64,000 bases of DNA, taken from assembly GCA_021234155.1 (NCBI GenBank), contig JAJEKV010000046.1, forward strand, positions 62,001 to 126,000, written 5' to 3'. The position numbers and the translations under genes were made by a program. This stretch comes from Isoetes taiwanensis. Its lineage: Eukaryota; Streptophyta; Lycopodiopsida; Isoetales; Isoetaceae. Below are positions 43,991 through 55,000 of this stretch, piece after piece. The notes beneath the pieces are model-generated. The model saw only the letters and a list, made by a program, of their open reading frames with translations. It was not told the DNA's origin and ran no database searches. The number at the start of each line of letters is the position of its first letter. Position 1 is the first letter of the stretch.

Positions 43991-46129
43991 TTAAAAGTGG
44001 CTCTCTACTTGTACTGCCTTGCAACTGCAGGAGACTCAAATGTATGGTGGAGTTCTTGCAATTTTTTGCAGAAGATATGATCACTGAGTCATAACCTGAA
44101 TTCTTCAACTGCAATGTCACAATTGTGGGTTGTGGTCTTTACCAACACTAACCTATCACCGGAACGTGACAGATCATTGCCCCCTTTGCAGATAGGCATC
44201 TCACAAGAAAAAGATTTGGTTAGCCATATTACTGCTATCAATTTGGCAAGGGAAAAATATGTTCCAGCATTTTTACTCGTATAAGTGTAGGCTTGCATTC
44301 AGATCTTCGAGATGATCCTGTTGTATCCATCACATATTTCTAAAATATTGTAAACTTGAAACACTTAGGTGATTGCAACAGCCCAACGTCCATGACCCTT
44401 CATGAAGTCTGATGTGCAGACATCTTTGTGTTCATATAAACTAATTGGTAAGTAGAAAACTATGGCCTACATTTCCATCTTCAAATTGCTCAACATGACA
44501 TCAATATCCAATGCTTTTACAAGGTTTGTGTCTATATATAAAGGTACATCCCTAGACAAATCATATCATAAAACGAAAATCATATAACCTGACAACAAGT
44601 TCCTAAATACTACCACTTAAACTTCCAACACGAAGTCACTACATTGCACCTTTATCTAATACACCACAAGTATACACTCCACTAACTTGACAACCTTAGC
44701 ATCGACATTCTCTGTATTTCTAACAACGTCAACTACTCTATCTTCCCTTCCAATTACAAACACAATAGTGCTCATGCCCGAACGACAGGCACCATTACTA
44801 GTTAGTTTTGAGTTTGTAATCCCTCTTTGCTTCCAGTAGGATGCTGAAAAAGATATCTTTGAAACCTTGGTCCTTATTCAGTTTGAACTCATCAAGCCAT
44901 CTAATGACTTCTTTCTTCACTCTTTCCTCGTATTCACTTACTACAATCGGAAACTTAAGCGTGCTCTAAACCTTAACACATAGGCAATATGTTGTTCAAG
45001 AATAGACGTTTGATTCCTTAGAAAGCAAAGGTGTATTTCAGAATATTCCTCTGAAAATCCAAAGTATGTTCTGGAATACACGTTTGTTTTTTAGAAAAGC
45101 AAAAGTGTATTACTTTTGTTTTTATATTTTTATGTGTCCTAGTGTTCATTTGTTTCTTGATTATTTTCTTTTTTTTACTCAGCCAAAAGAACGTCATAAC
45201 ATGTCAAACATGTTTGATGGAAGAACTAAACGTGGAGACTTGGGACAGATACCCAGTTGCAATGTCTGACGAGCATATTGTTCCATATGCATCGTGCCAA
45301 ATTGATGTACTGAAAAACCTTAAAGAAATAATAATTATTTTTTCTTCTCTATTTTGATGTTTTTGATATCTCATCCTCAGAGATTATATATTCATGTCTA
45401 TATTTTGCCCCCTCAGGGCAAGGTGTTTTTTATATTGCATTTATAGGAAATACATGAGTTCCTTTGCTTATAAAAGCAAAGTATATCAAAAATTCAGAAG
45501 TTTTGGAACTGCTATGACAGCTAGAACCTTATAAACTTATAACCAAACTTTAAGATAAAAAGGAATAAAACCGTGTTCAAAGTAACTACTAGGAAATCTG
45601 TCAATATCCAAAATATTATCCCTGTAGCCTTTGGTTTAGAAGACTTCACAGTAGAACTGTTAAGCCACATCAAGCACGCCCTGCAGTGTAAAATCTGGGA
45701 TGTCTCTCTTGCCGAACATCCTAAGCAACATGTCCAAATGGTGTATAATTAGTGAAATCAAGTAGAAGCAAGACATGGGCCTGCCTTTCCTGCTGCCATT
45801 TATGGAACAGAAAAGGCAGGCCATTTTCAGGGGTGTTTCTATGCAAAAAATAGACTTGTCACTTAACGAGGAGCCAAAATGGGGAAAAAAAAAATGAATC
45901 TTTTCAAATTCTCAAGTTTATCCAAAAAAGACCAATTTTAAGAGCATGGTGTTTTTTTAAAGGAAATCTTTGAAACGAGAGTTCTGCAACACTCCCATTT
46001 AATTTGCAACCTTGTTATAAGTGCATCCCTTCAACCAAAGGCCTTTCGAGCTTGATTAAATAATGTGGCCCCGATCGAAAACTATAGTTTTAGAACTCTA
46101 GATTTCTGAGGGTTTTCTAGGGTATTCGC
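43991..46129. other. Gap with palindromes and no supported gene
   Basis: GTATTTCAGAATATTC and GTATGTTCTGGAATACACG lie at 45028-45085. A minus-strand stretch at about 44870-44960 reads EERVKKEVIRWLDEFKLN but is broken. TTTGCAACCTTGTTATA at 46009-46025 is the inverse of the sequence at 41300. Confidence 0.4.
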
Positions 46130-46546
46130 ACAAATCATTACATCCAACACTCTAAAATTAAATCCCCCTTGAAACCCCCTTTGGTTTGGGTGCATATTCA
46201 CACGGGGGGTGACTCCGGGCAACGAGAGCTGTTGGATAGGCATATTCACCCCTTATTCCTTAATCTACACCGCACATAAAATTCCTCATTTGTGGGGTAT
46301 GCATGTACACAATTTACTATACTGTATAACAAGATTTGCAAAATACACTAAGATTTGAGGTAATATACTACATGGTGTTAATTTTGTACATGCGAAACAT
46401 AATTTTAGGGGCTCTCGCTGCCCTACGTCCCCCCCGTGTGAATATGCACCCAAACCAAAGGGGGTTTCAAGGGGAATTTAATTTTAGAGTGTTGGATGTA
46501 ATGATTTGTGTGTTAACCCAAAAAAATTTTTGGCCCCTTCGGGGCC
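46130..46546 (+). mobile_element. Foldback MITE, copy B (complete)
   Basis: Arms of about 65 bp (46130-46194 and 46445-46510) are almost perfect inverse copies (ATTACATCCAACACTCTAAA; AAACCCCCTTTGGTTTGGG). Inside, a TA-flanked core (46197-46442) begins TTCACACGGGGGG and ends CCCCCCGTGTGAA. A GGCCCCTTCGGGGCC hairpin (46532-46546) follows, as in copy A at 14.8 kb. Near identity of the arms suggests recent origin or strong pairing constraint. No coding capacity. Confidence 0.8.
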
Positions 46547-47084
46547 TTAAGAATTGTCGAACGAATTAGAAAACATTCATAATGATATTATATGTGTCAT
46601 ATGTGTTGTATTAAAAAAATATAACGTTCCTATATAGTAGCATTTCATATGCTAAACATCTGTTTAGGAAATGGACCCATGAAGAATCTCACATTTGCTT
46701 AAATCACTAAACTGAACCAAGTCAAGTCACAACCATACCAACTAAGCAACCACAATCGATAACAGGAAGAAAGAAATGTGCAGCCAATATCATTAGAAAA
46801 ATTATTGCACATAAACATGTCATTTGAATTATAATGATATTATAAAAGAAATTTCGAAATGAACATATAATTAGTAGCTTAATAGCGACCTTATAATATG
46901 GGATTTCAAACTCATTATATCCGTGCATATATATCTTTGAAAACATATAAGATTGCACAACTGGACATTCTCACAAACACATTTCCTTTAAGGTGTCGGG
47001 TTCCCCATTTACATACCAAGGGCCGCTTACCACAAATTGCATACTTTGGCAGAAAGCAAAAGAATTAGAGACATTAAGACTTAC
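46547..47084. other. AT-rich gap
   Basis: No supported gene or repeat. Confidence 0.4.
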
Positions 47085-47527
47085 CTGATGGCCGTTTTCT
47101 GGGGAGAATCAATAGAAAAAGATGTAATGAACAGCAGAAGGATGGATGCCCTGTTGGTTCACAGATATGCGTCCCCAGATATCCTTCTAGCTGCAGCAAA
47201 TTGCGCATCGGCCCTATGTAATCATTCTGCCAGTAAGCAATGATGGTACTAATGGGAATTAAACAGAGAGTCAGCTACATCAGGGCAACTAAGGTAAACA
47301 ATGTGGACCTTTTTTTCTTTATGGCCATTTTTCCGGGAGAATCAATAGAAAAGATGTAATGAACAAAGACAATGGGATGCCTTTGTTGGTTTACGCATTG
47401 ATGAGCTAGCTGCAGATATGCATCCCATCTGCATCTATACATGTATCCCGCCACCGCTAAAGAAATTGGGCGGGCCCTATGTAATCGATCGCCATGAAGC
47501 AATGATGGTGCTAATGGGAATGGGCAC
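47085..47527. repeat. Two-copy degenerate tandem duplication (about 235-bp unit)
   Basis: GGGAGAATCAATAGAAAA, AGATGTAATGAACA, GGCCCTATGTAATC and AGCAATGATGGT(A/G)CTAATGG occur in the same order at 47100-47254 and 47336-47520. Non-coding. Confidence 0.7.
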
Positions 47528-48700
47528 ATGCAATGCAGCAATAGGTTATTTCAAGTTCCCTGTTCAAAGCACCAGCAGCCAGAAAAGCGGATCAAAATAT
47601 ATAACAACTAACCACCAGAATCAACTAGAATTGCTAACCTGAAGAACAGTGGCCTTATTTGAGATGGTGGATCCATCTTATTCAATCTTTCACCTCTCTT
47701 CTTCCATGCGCTCCTTCAAGTTATCAGGATTATTAACAAACGGGTAAGTTTTATAGAAAGCCGTCTGAACTTGAGATTTATGACCCAAGCTTCGGTTCGA
47801 CGACGCACTCATGAATCTGCTCTGCATATCACTACAACTAATATATTAATCACAACCTTCTATTTATCGTGTCCAAAAACAAGATTCTACCTTAGACAAT
47901 CCATCCTCGTATCCCCTAATACCACAATTTCAAGGTACAAATTTTGGAATTCCAACTCCGGCGAGAAAAGTACCAGTAATCTCAGATATGGAAGGAAGGA
48001 TGCGCCAAGAAGAATAGTCCAATGGAATACGTCAAAACCCCATCTCAGTTTGTCAGATCCGAGAAAAAACAGAACATTGGCTATGGCCATCGGCAGGAGC
48101 AATGGTAACAATAATACAAAAGTGAAAGAAAATTCCAAAAAACAGAGGCATCGACATGGCCATGGCGTAAAATAAGAAAAGCGATATGGTAGGAACCCAA
48201 CAGAAAAAACAGAAAAGAGAACCAGAGTTTATGGTCGCATATCGTGGCTAGTGGCGTAGAAGTGGGGGGCAATGGTAACAATAACATAATTTTTTTTTTT
48301 TCAGCAAAAACATCATTGGCGGATATGGCCATGGCGTAAAAACAAGAAAGGATAGAACCCAATTTAGAAAAAACTAGTGGCTATGGCTATGGCGGCGTAA
48401 GGAAAGAGGGCGAACCCAAATTTTTTACGCGGCTGCGTGGATAAACCTTCGATGGTGATGGTTATGGCGGATTCGACGCGGGTGCCTGGAAACGAAAAGC
48501 GAATCGTCAATCTTGAAGCATGTTCGAACCCTGCAGCATTGTATTGCTTTCGATTCTTGCCAACCCTAAAACATGATGGCACGATGCTTGCATGCAAAAC
48601 TTTGAAAATGACAACTAAAATAAAAAGAGGGCTTTTGTTGTGAGCCCTTGGATGTTGGACCATTGAAAAAAAAAAAGCTAAATCAACGACTAAGATATTG
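47528..48700. other. Gap with a degenerate local duplication
   Basis: GCAATGGTAACAATAA and GGCCATGGCGTAAAA recur about 170 bp apart (48099-48180 and 48268-48350). No supported gene. Confidence 0.45.
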
Positions 48701-48820
48701 TGCACTCTAGATGTACGCATTAGTACATCCATTCGAATACGCCATGAAATCTTAGAAAAACCTTTGTGAAAAGCGTACAAAAACACAAAGAAAACCCCCT
48801 ATTATTATGCTACATATTCG
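48701..48820 (-). repeat. Dispersed repeat R1, copy c
   Basis: The minus strand reads GAATATGTAGCATAATAATA, AGGTTTTTCTAAGATTTCAT and ACATCTAGAGTGCACA, parallel to copies at 12.4 and 54.9 kb. Confidence 0.7.
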
Positions 48821-49589
48821 TATTTGAATGCGTATGAAGCTGACGCTGGCATGTGGGTTTTGAGAAGAAGCTATATATTGTGCTTGCGAAGGTCGAACTA
48901 CAGATAAGATCCCGCGTGCGCCCTGGGCATATGGCGAGCAGCCGAGGCCTTTTTAAATCCGTTCCCTGCAGGTGTCGGCATGGCCATGAAGCGGATGGGC
49001 ATGCTGCCATTGTTACTGTCTATCATTTTTCTGGTCAATCTAGTGGGCCTATCCTTACAACAAGACTCTACTCAAATCTTTAAATGTAGTAGGTTTCAGC
49101 AGATATTCTTGCTATGATTTCAATTTCAAAGAACTCCTCCTTCAATATGCTCCTGACAATTCTGACAACTGATCTCCTGCTATACCCTATCGATCTCCAA
49201 AGGAACAAATGGAAGTTTTGAGACAAAGGATTGCTGGAATAGGCCTTTGTTTTGGGGGCAAATTACACCCATAGGCATCTCCAAAGCTTCCGCCTATAAT
49301 TTTTGTTGTTCATATTTGACTTAGAGTTTCCATTGGAAAGCACCCTTAAAATCTTGTTAATTTGGAACCGGAGGAGCCTCCAAATCCTCAGCAGCTGGGC
49401 AACCTATTCGATTGAGAAAAACATCCTGGGATTCTTGAGCTCTACCAGGGTTTTTTGCCCATCACCCAAGTTGTTTTGCCCATTATGCTTCGATCAATTG
49501 CTCGGGCATCAATTCTTTCCTTTTGTTATGTCCAAGAGTGTATCTGAGAATTGGGTATTCAGAATAGCACACTGGACGATGCAAATATA
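48821..49589. other. Gap upstream of the glycosidase gene
   Basis: Open stretches without family motifs. No supported gene. Confidence 0.35.
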
Positions 49590-49670
49590 TTCAGGGATTG
49601 TCAGGCCGATTGGCCTCAGTGGACGATCAAAAATCATTCTCATTCTCATTCTTTTGTAACTTGCTTCATT
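49590..49670 (+). mobile_element. LINE 3' end
   Basis: TCAGGCCGATTGGCCTCAGT then GGACGATCAAAAATC then three ATTCTC units match the LINE C end (GGCCAATTGGTCTCCGTGGA, CGATAAAAAATC, TTCTA units). Only the terminus is recognisable, so it is a very short, 5'-truncated or eroded copy. Confidence 0.65.
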
Positions 49671-49850
49671 TGCCGTGTTGTACTCATGTGCTGTTGTGTT
49701 GTATTCACGTGCTGCTGTGTTGTACAGCTGGAGTGTGGCTGAATATTGTTCCAACCCATGGGGCGCCCCTATTAAATGGGGCATGCTGACCTGTAGCAAG
49801 AGGCCAGGATCTTCTGGGCCGGCATATTCCACACAAGATGCCGTCATCTC

Positions 49851-49920
49851 ACCAAGCTATAATGAATGCACACACCAAGCTATAATAGGAAGGCAAAATA
49901 AACGATTGCAAACCCTACCC
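49851..49920 (+). promoter_or_regulatory. Candidate core promoter of the glycosidase gene
   Basis: CACCAAGCTATAATGAATG and CACCAAGCTATAATAGG are tandem near-repeats, each with a TATAAT box. The second (TATAATAGG, about 49881-49889) lies 90 bases before the ATG. AAACCCTA at 49910-49917 is a perfect telo-box, common near plant transcription starts. Inferred from motifs only. Confidence 0.4.
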
Positions 49921-49978
49921 TACCATTTTTGCAGTGTCCAGGTTTTAAGGAGGGTTTTAGGATTTCAGATAGGTGCGC

Positions 49979-52261
49979 ATGGAGCAGAGCTCAGCTAACA
50001 ACAGACTTTTGACCATCTCACGTCATATCTCGTATTCACCTCACCAGGTCCGTTGGGTTTCTATTTGCTTTCCTTCAAGGTATAGTTTGATAATTTGGTT
50101 TCATCCTTTTCTTCAGGTACTTGTAGAAAATGCCGAGGCTATAGGAATCAGAATCGAGAGCTCTGTACGACGTGCCCTTTTAGAGGGGCAACCTGTTGTT
50201 GCTCTGGAATCTACAATAATCTCCCATGGTAAACCCTTGTCATGTTTAATTTTTTATTATTTAAAAATGAGACAAAGTTTGAGATATGGGCTTTCCAGGC
50301 ATGCCTTATCCACAAAATTTTGAGACTGCCAAGGAAGTTGAAGCCGTTGTGAGAAGAAATGGAGCTGTTCCAGCTACTATAGCAATCCTTGATGGCACGC
50401 CATGCATTGGTGAGCATGTGGTTCACCTAAAAGATAGCATTACTCAATAGGTATATAAATGCCGTGCATTTGTACAAAATAGTTTCATACTTTTTTGAGG
50501 ATATTTCTTTTCTGGAAAGCTGACAAATATGGGCATTTCTTTTTACCATATAGGTTTAACACAGAGTGAGCTGGAAAAAATCTCTGTGCTTGGGTCAAAA
50601 GTGATGAAGACTGCTCGTCGTGATATACCTGTTGCTGTAAGCTTTCATATGAGGGAACAGTTTGTATCATTAAGCATAGGAATGCCTGCAATAACTGCTG
50701 ATTCTGGTTATTTTGCATTGTTCATGTTTGTTTATAACCATGTTTGAAAGCTGGATCCCAGATGGAAGAAAAGGACATTGAAATGGTTGTTTAACTAGTG
50801 GTTTTGATGCTTCTTTCGTTTTCTACCAGGAGATCAAAATAAAAATTGGTGCCACAATTGTGTCTGCAGATTGCTAAAAGACAGAATGGTGCAACAACCG
50901 TGTCTGCAACCGTATTCTTTGCCGCAAAAGTAAGTGTTTTCAACAACATGAAGATCTAACCACAAATTTAATGCACTTTGGCTGTTTAATTAAGCACTAA
51001 ATTTTTTGTTTCATAGGTCGGCATTTATGTTTTTGTTACAGGGGGGATTGGTGGGGTCCATCGTTTTGGTGAATCAAGTAAGGCCCGCATAGCCCAAGTA
51101 TTTTTAAGAGTGCAAATGATGCGCTGCTAATAAAATTTCTTGAGCTTTTCTGAAAAATCTAGTTTGGCTTTTTCTAATAATATTGTGCACTTCCTAGCCA
51201 TGGATATCTCGTCGGATTTGATTGAACTTGGACGAACACCCATTGCTGTCATCTGTGCCGGGGTGAAATCCATACTTGACATTCCTAGGACGCTTGAATA
51301 CCTGGTATATCTAGATTTTAACCATTTCCTTCATAATTAAAGATCTCATTTATTTATCCAACAAGTAGTTGCGTCATATTTTCTTTTGGCTTAATCCACA
51401 TGAATTTGTTGTCACTATAGTTTTGACTGCAACTGGACTGCTTGCAGGAGACACAAGGAGTAACAGTTGTGAGCTATTCTACAGAGGAGTTTCCAGCATT
51501 TTTCACACGTAAGAGTGGTTGTAAAGTATGTATCACAGCTTTGGCTGAATTAATATAATGTAAACAAATTGCATAATATTTTCTTGCGACTCCATGTGTT
51601 TATGAGTGTTGGATTTGAATGTAGGCTCCATGTCGTGCTGATACACCCAAAGATTGTGCTGCTATTATGGGTATGATCTGTGCATATTTAAGTGTCAATA
51701 CTGGTTGTTTGAATATTATATTTGGACTAAAACGGTTTGTCTTAACTTTGTGCTAAGACTGCGCAAGACACGTAAAGAAAAGGGTTTTCCAATTAAAGTT
51801 GGTCAACTTTTAGTGGCGTAATATTCCGATTTGTCATTTGTGCAGGTGCGAACATAAAATATGGGTTGCAGGGAGGCGTTCTCATTGGTGTGCCTATACC
51901 TGAAGCACATTCAGCTGCTGCCCAGAGTGTAGAGTCTGCAATTGAAACATCCCTCCAGGAAGCAAGGTATGCCTCTATACTCTAGAATAAGCAAGATATG
52001 CCCTTATCAAGGACATTATGCATATTGTCTATGCAGCAATCAAGGAATCCAGGGAAATGCTGTGACACCATTTTTGCTCAAGCGGGTAGCTGAACTTACT
52101 GGAGGGGCATCATTAGCTGCAAGTATCCTTTTGTTTCCTTCTAGTTGTGTAGCCCGCCTTTGAAAGATGCAACCCTTAATTGATTCTCAGATATTGCACT
52201 CATAAAAAATAATGCTCAAATTGGTGCACAAATTGCGGCTGCGTTGTGTCAGAAAGCTTAG
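49979..52261 (+). CDS. PUMY: Pseudouridine-5'-phosphate glycosidase, 12 exons
   Basis: Hydrolyses pseudouridine 5'-phosphate to uracil and ribose 5-phosphate. Exons: 49979-50047, 50117-50228, 50299-50409, 50554-50636, 50870-50929, 51017-51077, 51198-51304, 51448-51525, 51625-51670, 51846-51966, 52037-52122, 52191-52261. All introns are GT-AG and phases agree: 1005 nt, 334 residues, close to the family length. Family signatures: [17 protein letters not shown] (Glu54, catalytic), [28 protein letters not shown] (Asp168, metal side), [18 protein letters not shown] (Lys189, Schiff-base lysine), [32 protein letters not shown]. No fused kinase is present, as in plants where the kinase is separate. 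RLLTISRHI near the N-terminus fits a peroxisomal PTS2 signal. No key residue is missing, so the gene looks functional. Confidence 0.93.
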
Positions 52262-52654
52262 GGCGTCATAGTTGAAGCTTTAATCTACAAAGTGTGCCTG
52301 TGCAGGTTGAAGCTTTGGGAACTAAAGTTCATGGTTCATTTTATTTGGCTGCTTTGCAGGTTTCCACTTATTATCTTAAACACAATTCTGTGCAGAGTCT
52401 GTGGATGTTCTAACTTAATCAAGTGGCAGAATCAAGTCTGGTATCTCTGGATAAATTCTTTTTTTTGGCCAAATTACACACCCTAAGGATAATCAAAAGC
52501 ATATCTTATATCTGTCTTTAGAAGACGCAGAGAGAGAGTTTCCTAGACACAATAGTGTTTCCGTTTAAAATTGAACTTATAACATAGCCGCGATATATTG
52601 CAAAACGTTGGTTGATGACTGTATTTTATTTCGTATACGGATGTTTAAACGAGG
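52262..52654. other. 3' flank of the glycosidase gene
   Basis: Probably 3' UTR and intergenic. GTTGAAGCTTT is repeated at about 52270 and 52306. No further frame. Confidence 0.4.
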
Positions 52655-52739
52655 CGTAATCACCGGAAGGTTGAAATTATGGCATATTTCCTTTAAAATA
52701 ATATTTGGTAATAGTGCTCCTGGTTTTCCTGGTTTTGCG

Positions 52740-52935
52740 GAGCGGCGCCACCGCCTCCTCTGCTTCCCGTCTGCTTCCCCTGTCTGCTTCCCCTGCTTGC
52801 TTTGCCACCGCCTCTTTCCCGACTGCTTTGCCTGCTTGCTTTCCCGTCTGCTTTGCCTGCTTGCTTTGCTTTGCCTGCTTATGCTTCCGGTAAGGGCGCC
52901 TTATGCTTGCTTGCCTTTCCTTGCTTGCTAGATGG
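52740..52935 (+). repeat. CTGCTTGCTTTGCC pyrimidine minisatellite
   Basis: Irregular GTCTGCTTCCC, CTGCTTGCTTTGCC and TTGCTTGCC units. The Cys/Leu/Ala/Pro frames running through it are low-complexity artefacts. Confidence 0.75.
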
Positions 52936-53159
52936 AGATGGCGTCCGGCAAGTCAGAAAGCAGAGAGCAGAGTATTCTCCATTTTTTAGTCCACAAGCAG
53001 AATTTGAAGCAGAATTTCTAAAAAAGAGATACGTCCAAGGCGCCCTACGACTGTTTTAGATCTGGAAAACAGATGTCGGAGACGATTTCTTATGAGCAGC
53101 TCTGGATTTCTTAGATTTCAGCTCGGGAATCTTCAAACCCTTGGCAACAAAGGCGCACA

Positions 53160-53357
53160 AATAAAGATCAACAAAAAAAGACGAAGCCATCAAATTGTTT
53201 CTGTTGCTTTCCACAAGCAATAGACTCGCCAATGCCGCTGCAGCACATTCCTGGCCCTGATTGGGCTTCGATTCCAGCAATTTTATCAAATGCGGCATGC
53301 ACCCTGCATCGCCCAATTGCTTCCTGATCTCTGAACAGGTTGCAACCATAATTTCAA
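53160..53357 (-). pseudogene. Armadillo-repeat gene fragment
   Basis: The minus strand encodes SEIRKQLGDAGCMPHLIKLL, then ESKPNQGQECAAAALASLLL and VESNRNN. This is one armadillo repeat with its GxxPxLxxLL helix and the AAxALxxL core, as in plant ARM proteins that mediate protein contacts. The similarity stops abruptly on both sides: upstream by the shared inverted repeat and MITE, downstream by unrelated residues. I see no second repeat, so it is an isolated exon or gene fragment. Confidence 0.6.
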
Positions 53358-53377
53358 CCTTCCGGTGATTACGTCCG

Positions 53378-53526
53378 GGAAAGTGCACCTCTCGGAATAT
53401 TCCCTCGGGAATATTCCCTCGGCCGCAGCCAAAACGGCGGCGGACAAGCGGCTTCTCACGCCATGCCGGCGGGCGGAGTGAGCTCAGAAATTCCCCTCGA
53501 GGAATTTCCTCGAGGTGCACTTTCCC
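53378..53526. mobile_element. 149-bp MITE with 15-bp inverted ends
   Basis: GGGAAAGTGCACCTC at the left end is the exact inverse of GAGGTGCACTTTCCC at the right. The interior holds smaller palindromes (GGAATATTCC twice; GAGGAATTTCCTC). I found no clear target duplication, so the superfamily is open. Confidence 0.65.
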
Positions 53527-54877
53527 TAGTACATAATTGGCCTGGGCAGGAACATTGTTTTGAAGGCAATTTTAAGGGAGTACATGCGTTACAAAGGGGC
53601 ACATGTTAAAACCACTAAATGTTGGACATCAATAAATGTTAAATCCACATTATTGCCAATCCTGAACCTTAATTCAAAGAGTACTGAAGTCCTTACAACC
53701 AAGATACGCCCATACTATCTTTGTTCGATTGGGGCTGAAAATCTTAATATCCTAGAAATGAAAACCCTTCTAGTATTTGGGTTAGAAATAAATTTTTTTG
53801 GGCTTCAATATCCAAATTTCTGTAAAACTAGGAAGGGTTTACCATGTTGAAATTTCCTAAAACTAGGAAGGGTTTACCATGTTGAAACGCGGAAGGGTTT
53901 CCGCCAAAAATTCTTGAGAATTTTTAGATGGATGACAACCACCATTAATAAATTCTAGGCAAGTCAATGAATGCAGCTATTTTTGAAAGAACCCGTTTTT
54001 GAGCTCTTCATTCGGCATTGTGGATGCTTGCGATTTATCTAAACCAAAGCATACAATTCGAAAGTGTTTATTTTTTATCCGAAAAGGTTCCCACACTCAT
54101 ATCAAGTAACAAAAAGCTTGGTTTTTTTTCTTTGAAGCCGTCTTATTTTGCTCAATTCTTTGCAGGCCAAAACCATCTCAAATGCATCGCGCCTAAGCTC
54201 TGCTTTGACCGCTGCTTCATCGCATATGCTCAATGTGTTTGATCTTAAAGCAGTACTCTTCATTCGGTTTCAAAAATATGTTTAATTTGATCTTGTAAGC
54301 GGATTCTCTATTCTTTCTCAGGAGCAAGAAACTAAACAAGCGGGTGCCATTTTCTTCGCTATCTTGGAGTCATAAAACATAGTCTTTTTACAGCGGCTGA
54401 ATGTGAGGATTTTGTAAAAGGATTGACAATGGTCTTTAATGCAGCAGAATTTGGAGCACAATCAAGAAGGGTTTTGGGGTGGGTATTTGAGCTGCGGCTT
54501 TGAGCAGTCTGAACTACTCCTATCCCAGTACAAGGTTATTAATTCTTAACAACCTGGCTGGGATCATATCTCAACCGTTTCTTGCAGTGGTGTTATCCAC
54601 CAGTAACACATTTAAGGGCGCATAAACACCTAGTTTATTATGCCAAATGACATAAACACCTAGCTTGTTATGGAAACCATCATAAAGCTCTCGCACCCAG
54701 TCCGTTAAGGCGGATAACACATACAAACTCGGGTGTTATGCCCCACTATAACAATCTTAGGCATCCAGCCCTCAATTGTCATAACCCCCTCTTTCCACTC
54801 TCTCTTCTCCATCTTGTCCTTTGATACCATTTTTTGTTAGCAATTAGAAGATAAATAATTGCATCCAATTTCTTGAA
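53527..54877. other. Gap with short tandem duplications
   Basis: AACTAGGAAGGGTTTACCAT repeated 39 bp apart (53825-53885). CATAAACACCTAG(T/C)TT repeated at about 54620 and 54650. No supported gene. Confidence 0.45.
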
Positions 54878-55000
54878 CAATATCTAGCATAATAACAGAG
54901 GGTCGTTTTTGTAATTTTATACGCTTTTTGGCATGGTCTTCCTATGATTCTGGTGTTGTATTCATGGAGGCATACTAAATAGTATTTCTAGAGTGCGTCA
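54878..55000 (+). repeat. Dispersed repeat R1, copy b
   Basis: TATCTAGCATAATAACAGAG at the left, TTCTAGAGTGCG at the right. Parallel to 12394-12517 and to the inverse of 48701-48820. Confidence 0.7.

Larger units (their letters stand above)
52655..53373. repeat. Perfect 28-bp inverted repeat, 660 bp apart
   Basis: CGTAATCACCGGAAGGTTGA and eight more bases at 52655-52682 are the exact inverse of 53346-53373. The right copy adjoins the start of the armadillo-like reading frame. The two copies enclose the CTGCTT repeat and the armadillo fragment. Confidence 0.8.

Noticed and set aside
44870-44960. EERVKKEVIRWLDEFKLN-type minus-strand stretch as a retroelement gene
   Set aside because: Too short and broken on both sides to assign.
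52608-53059. Cys/Ala/Leu-rich frames through the CTGCTT array
   Set aside because: Low-complexity translation of a pyrimidine minisatellite.
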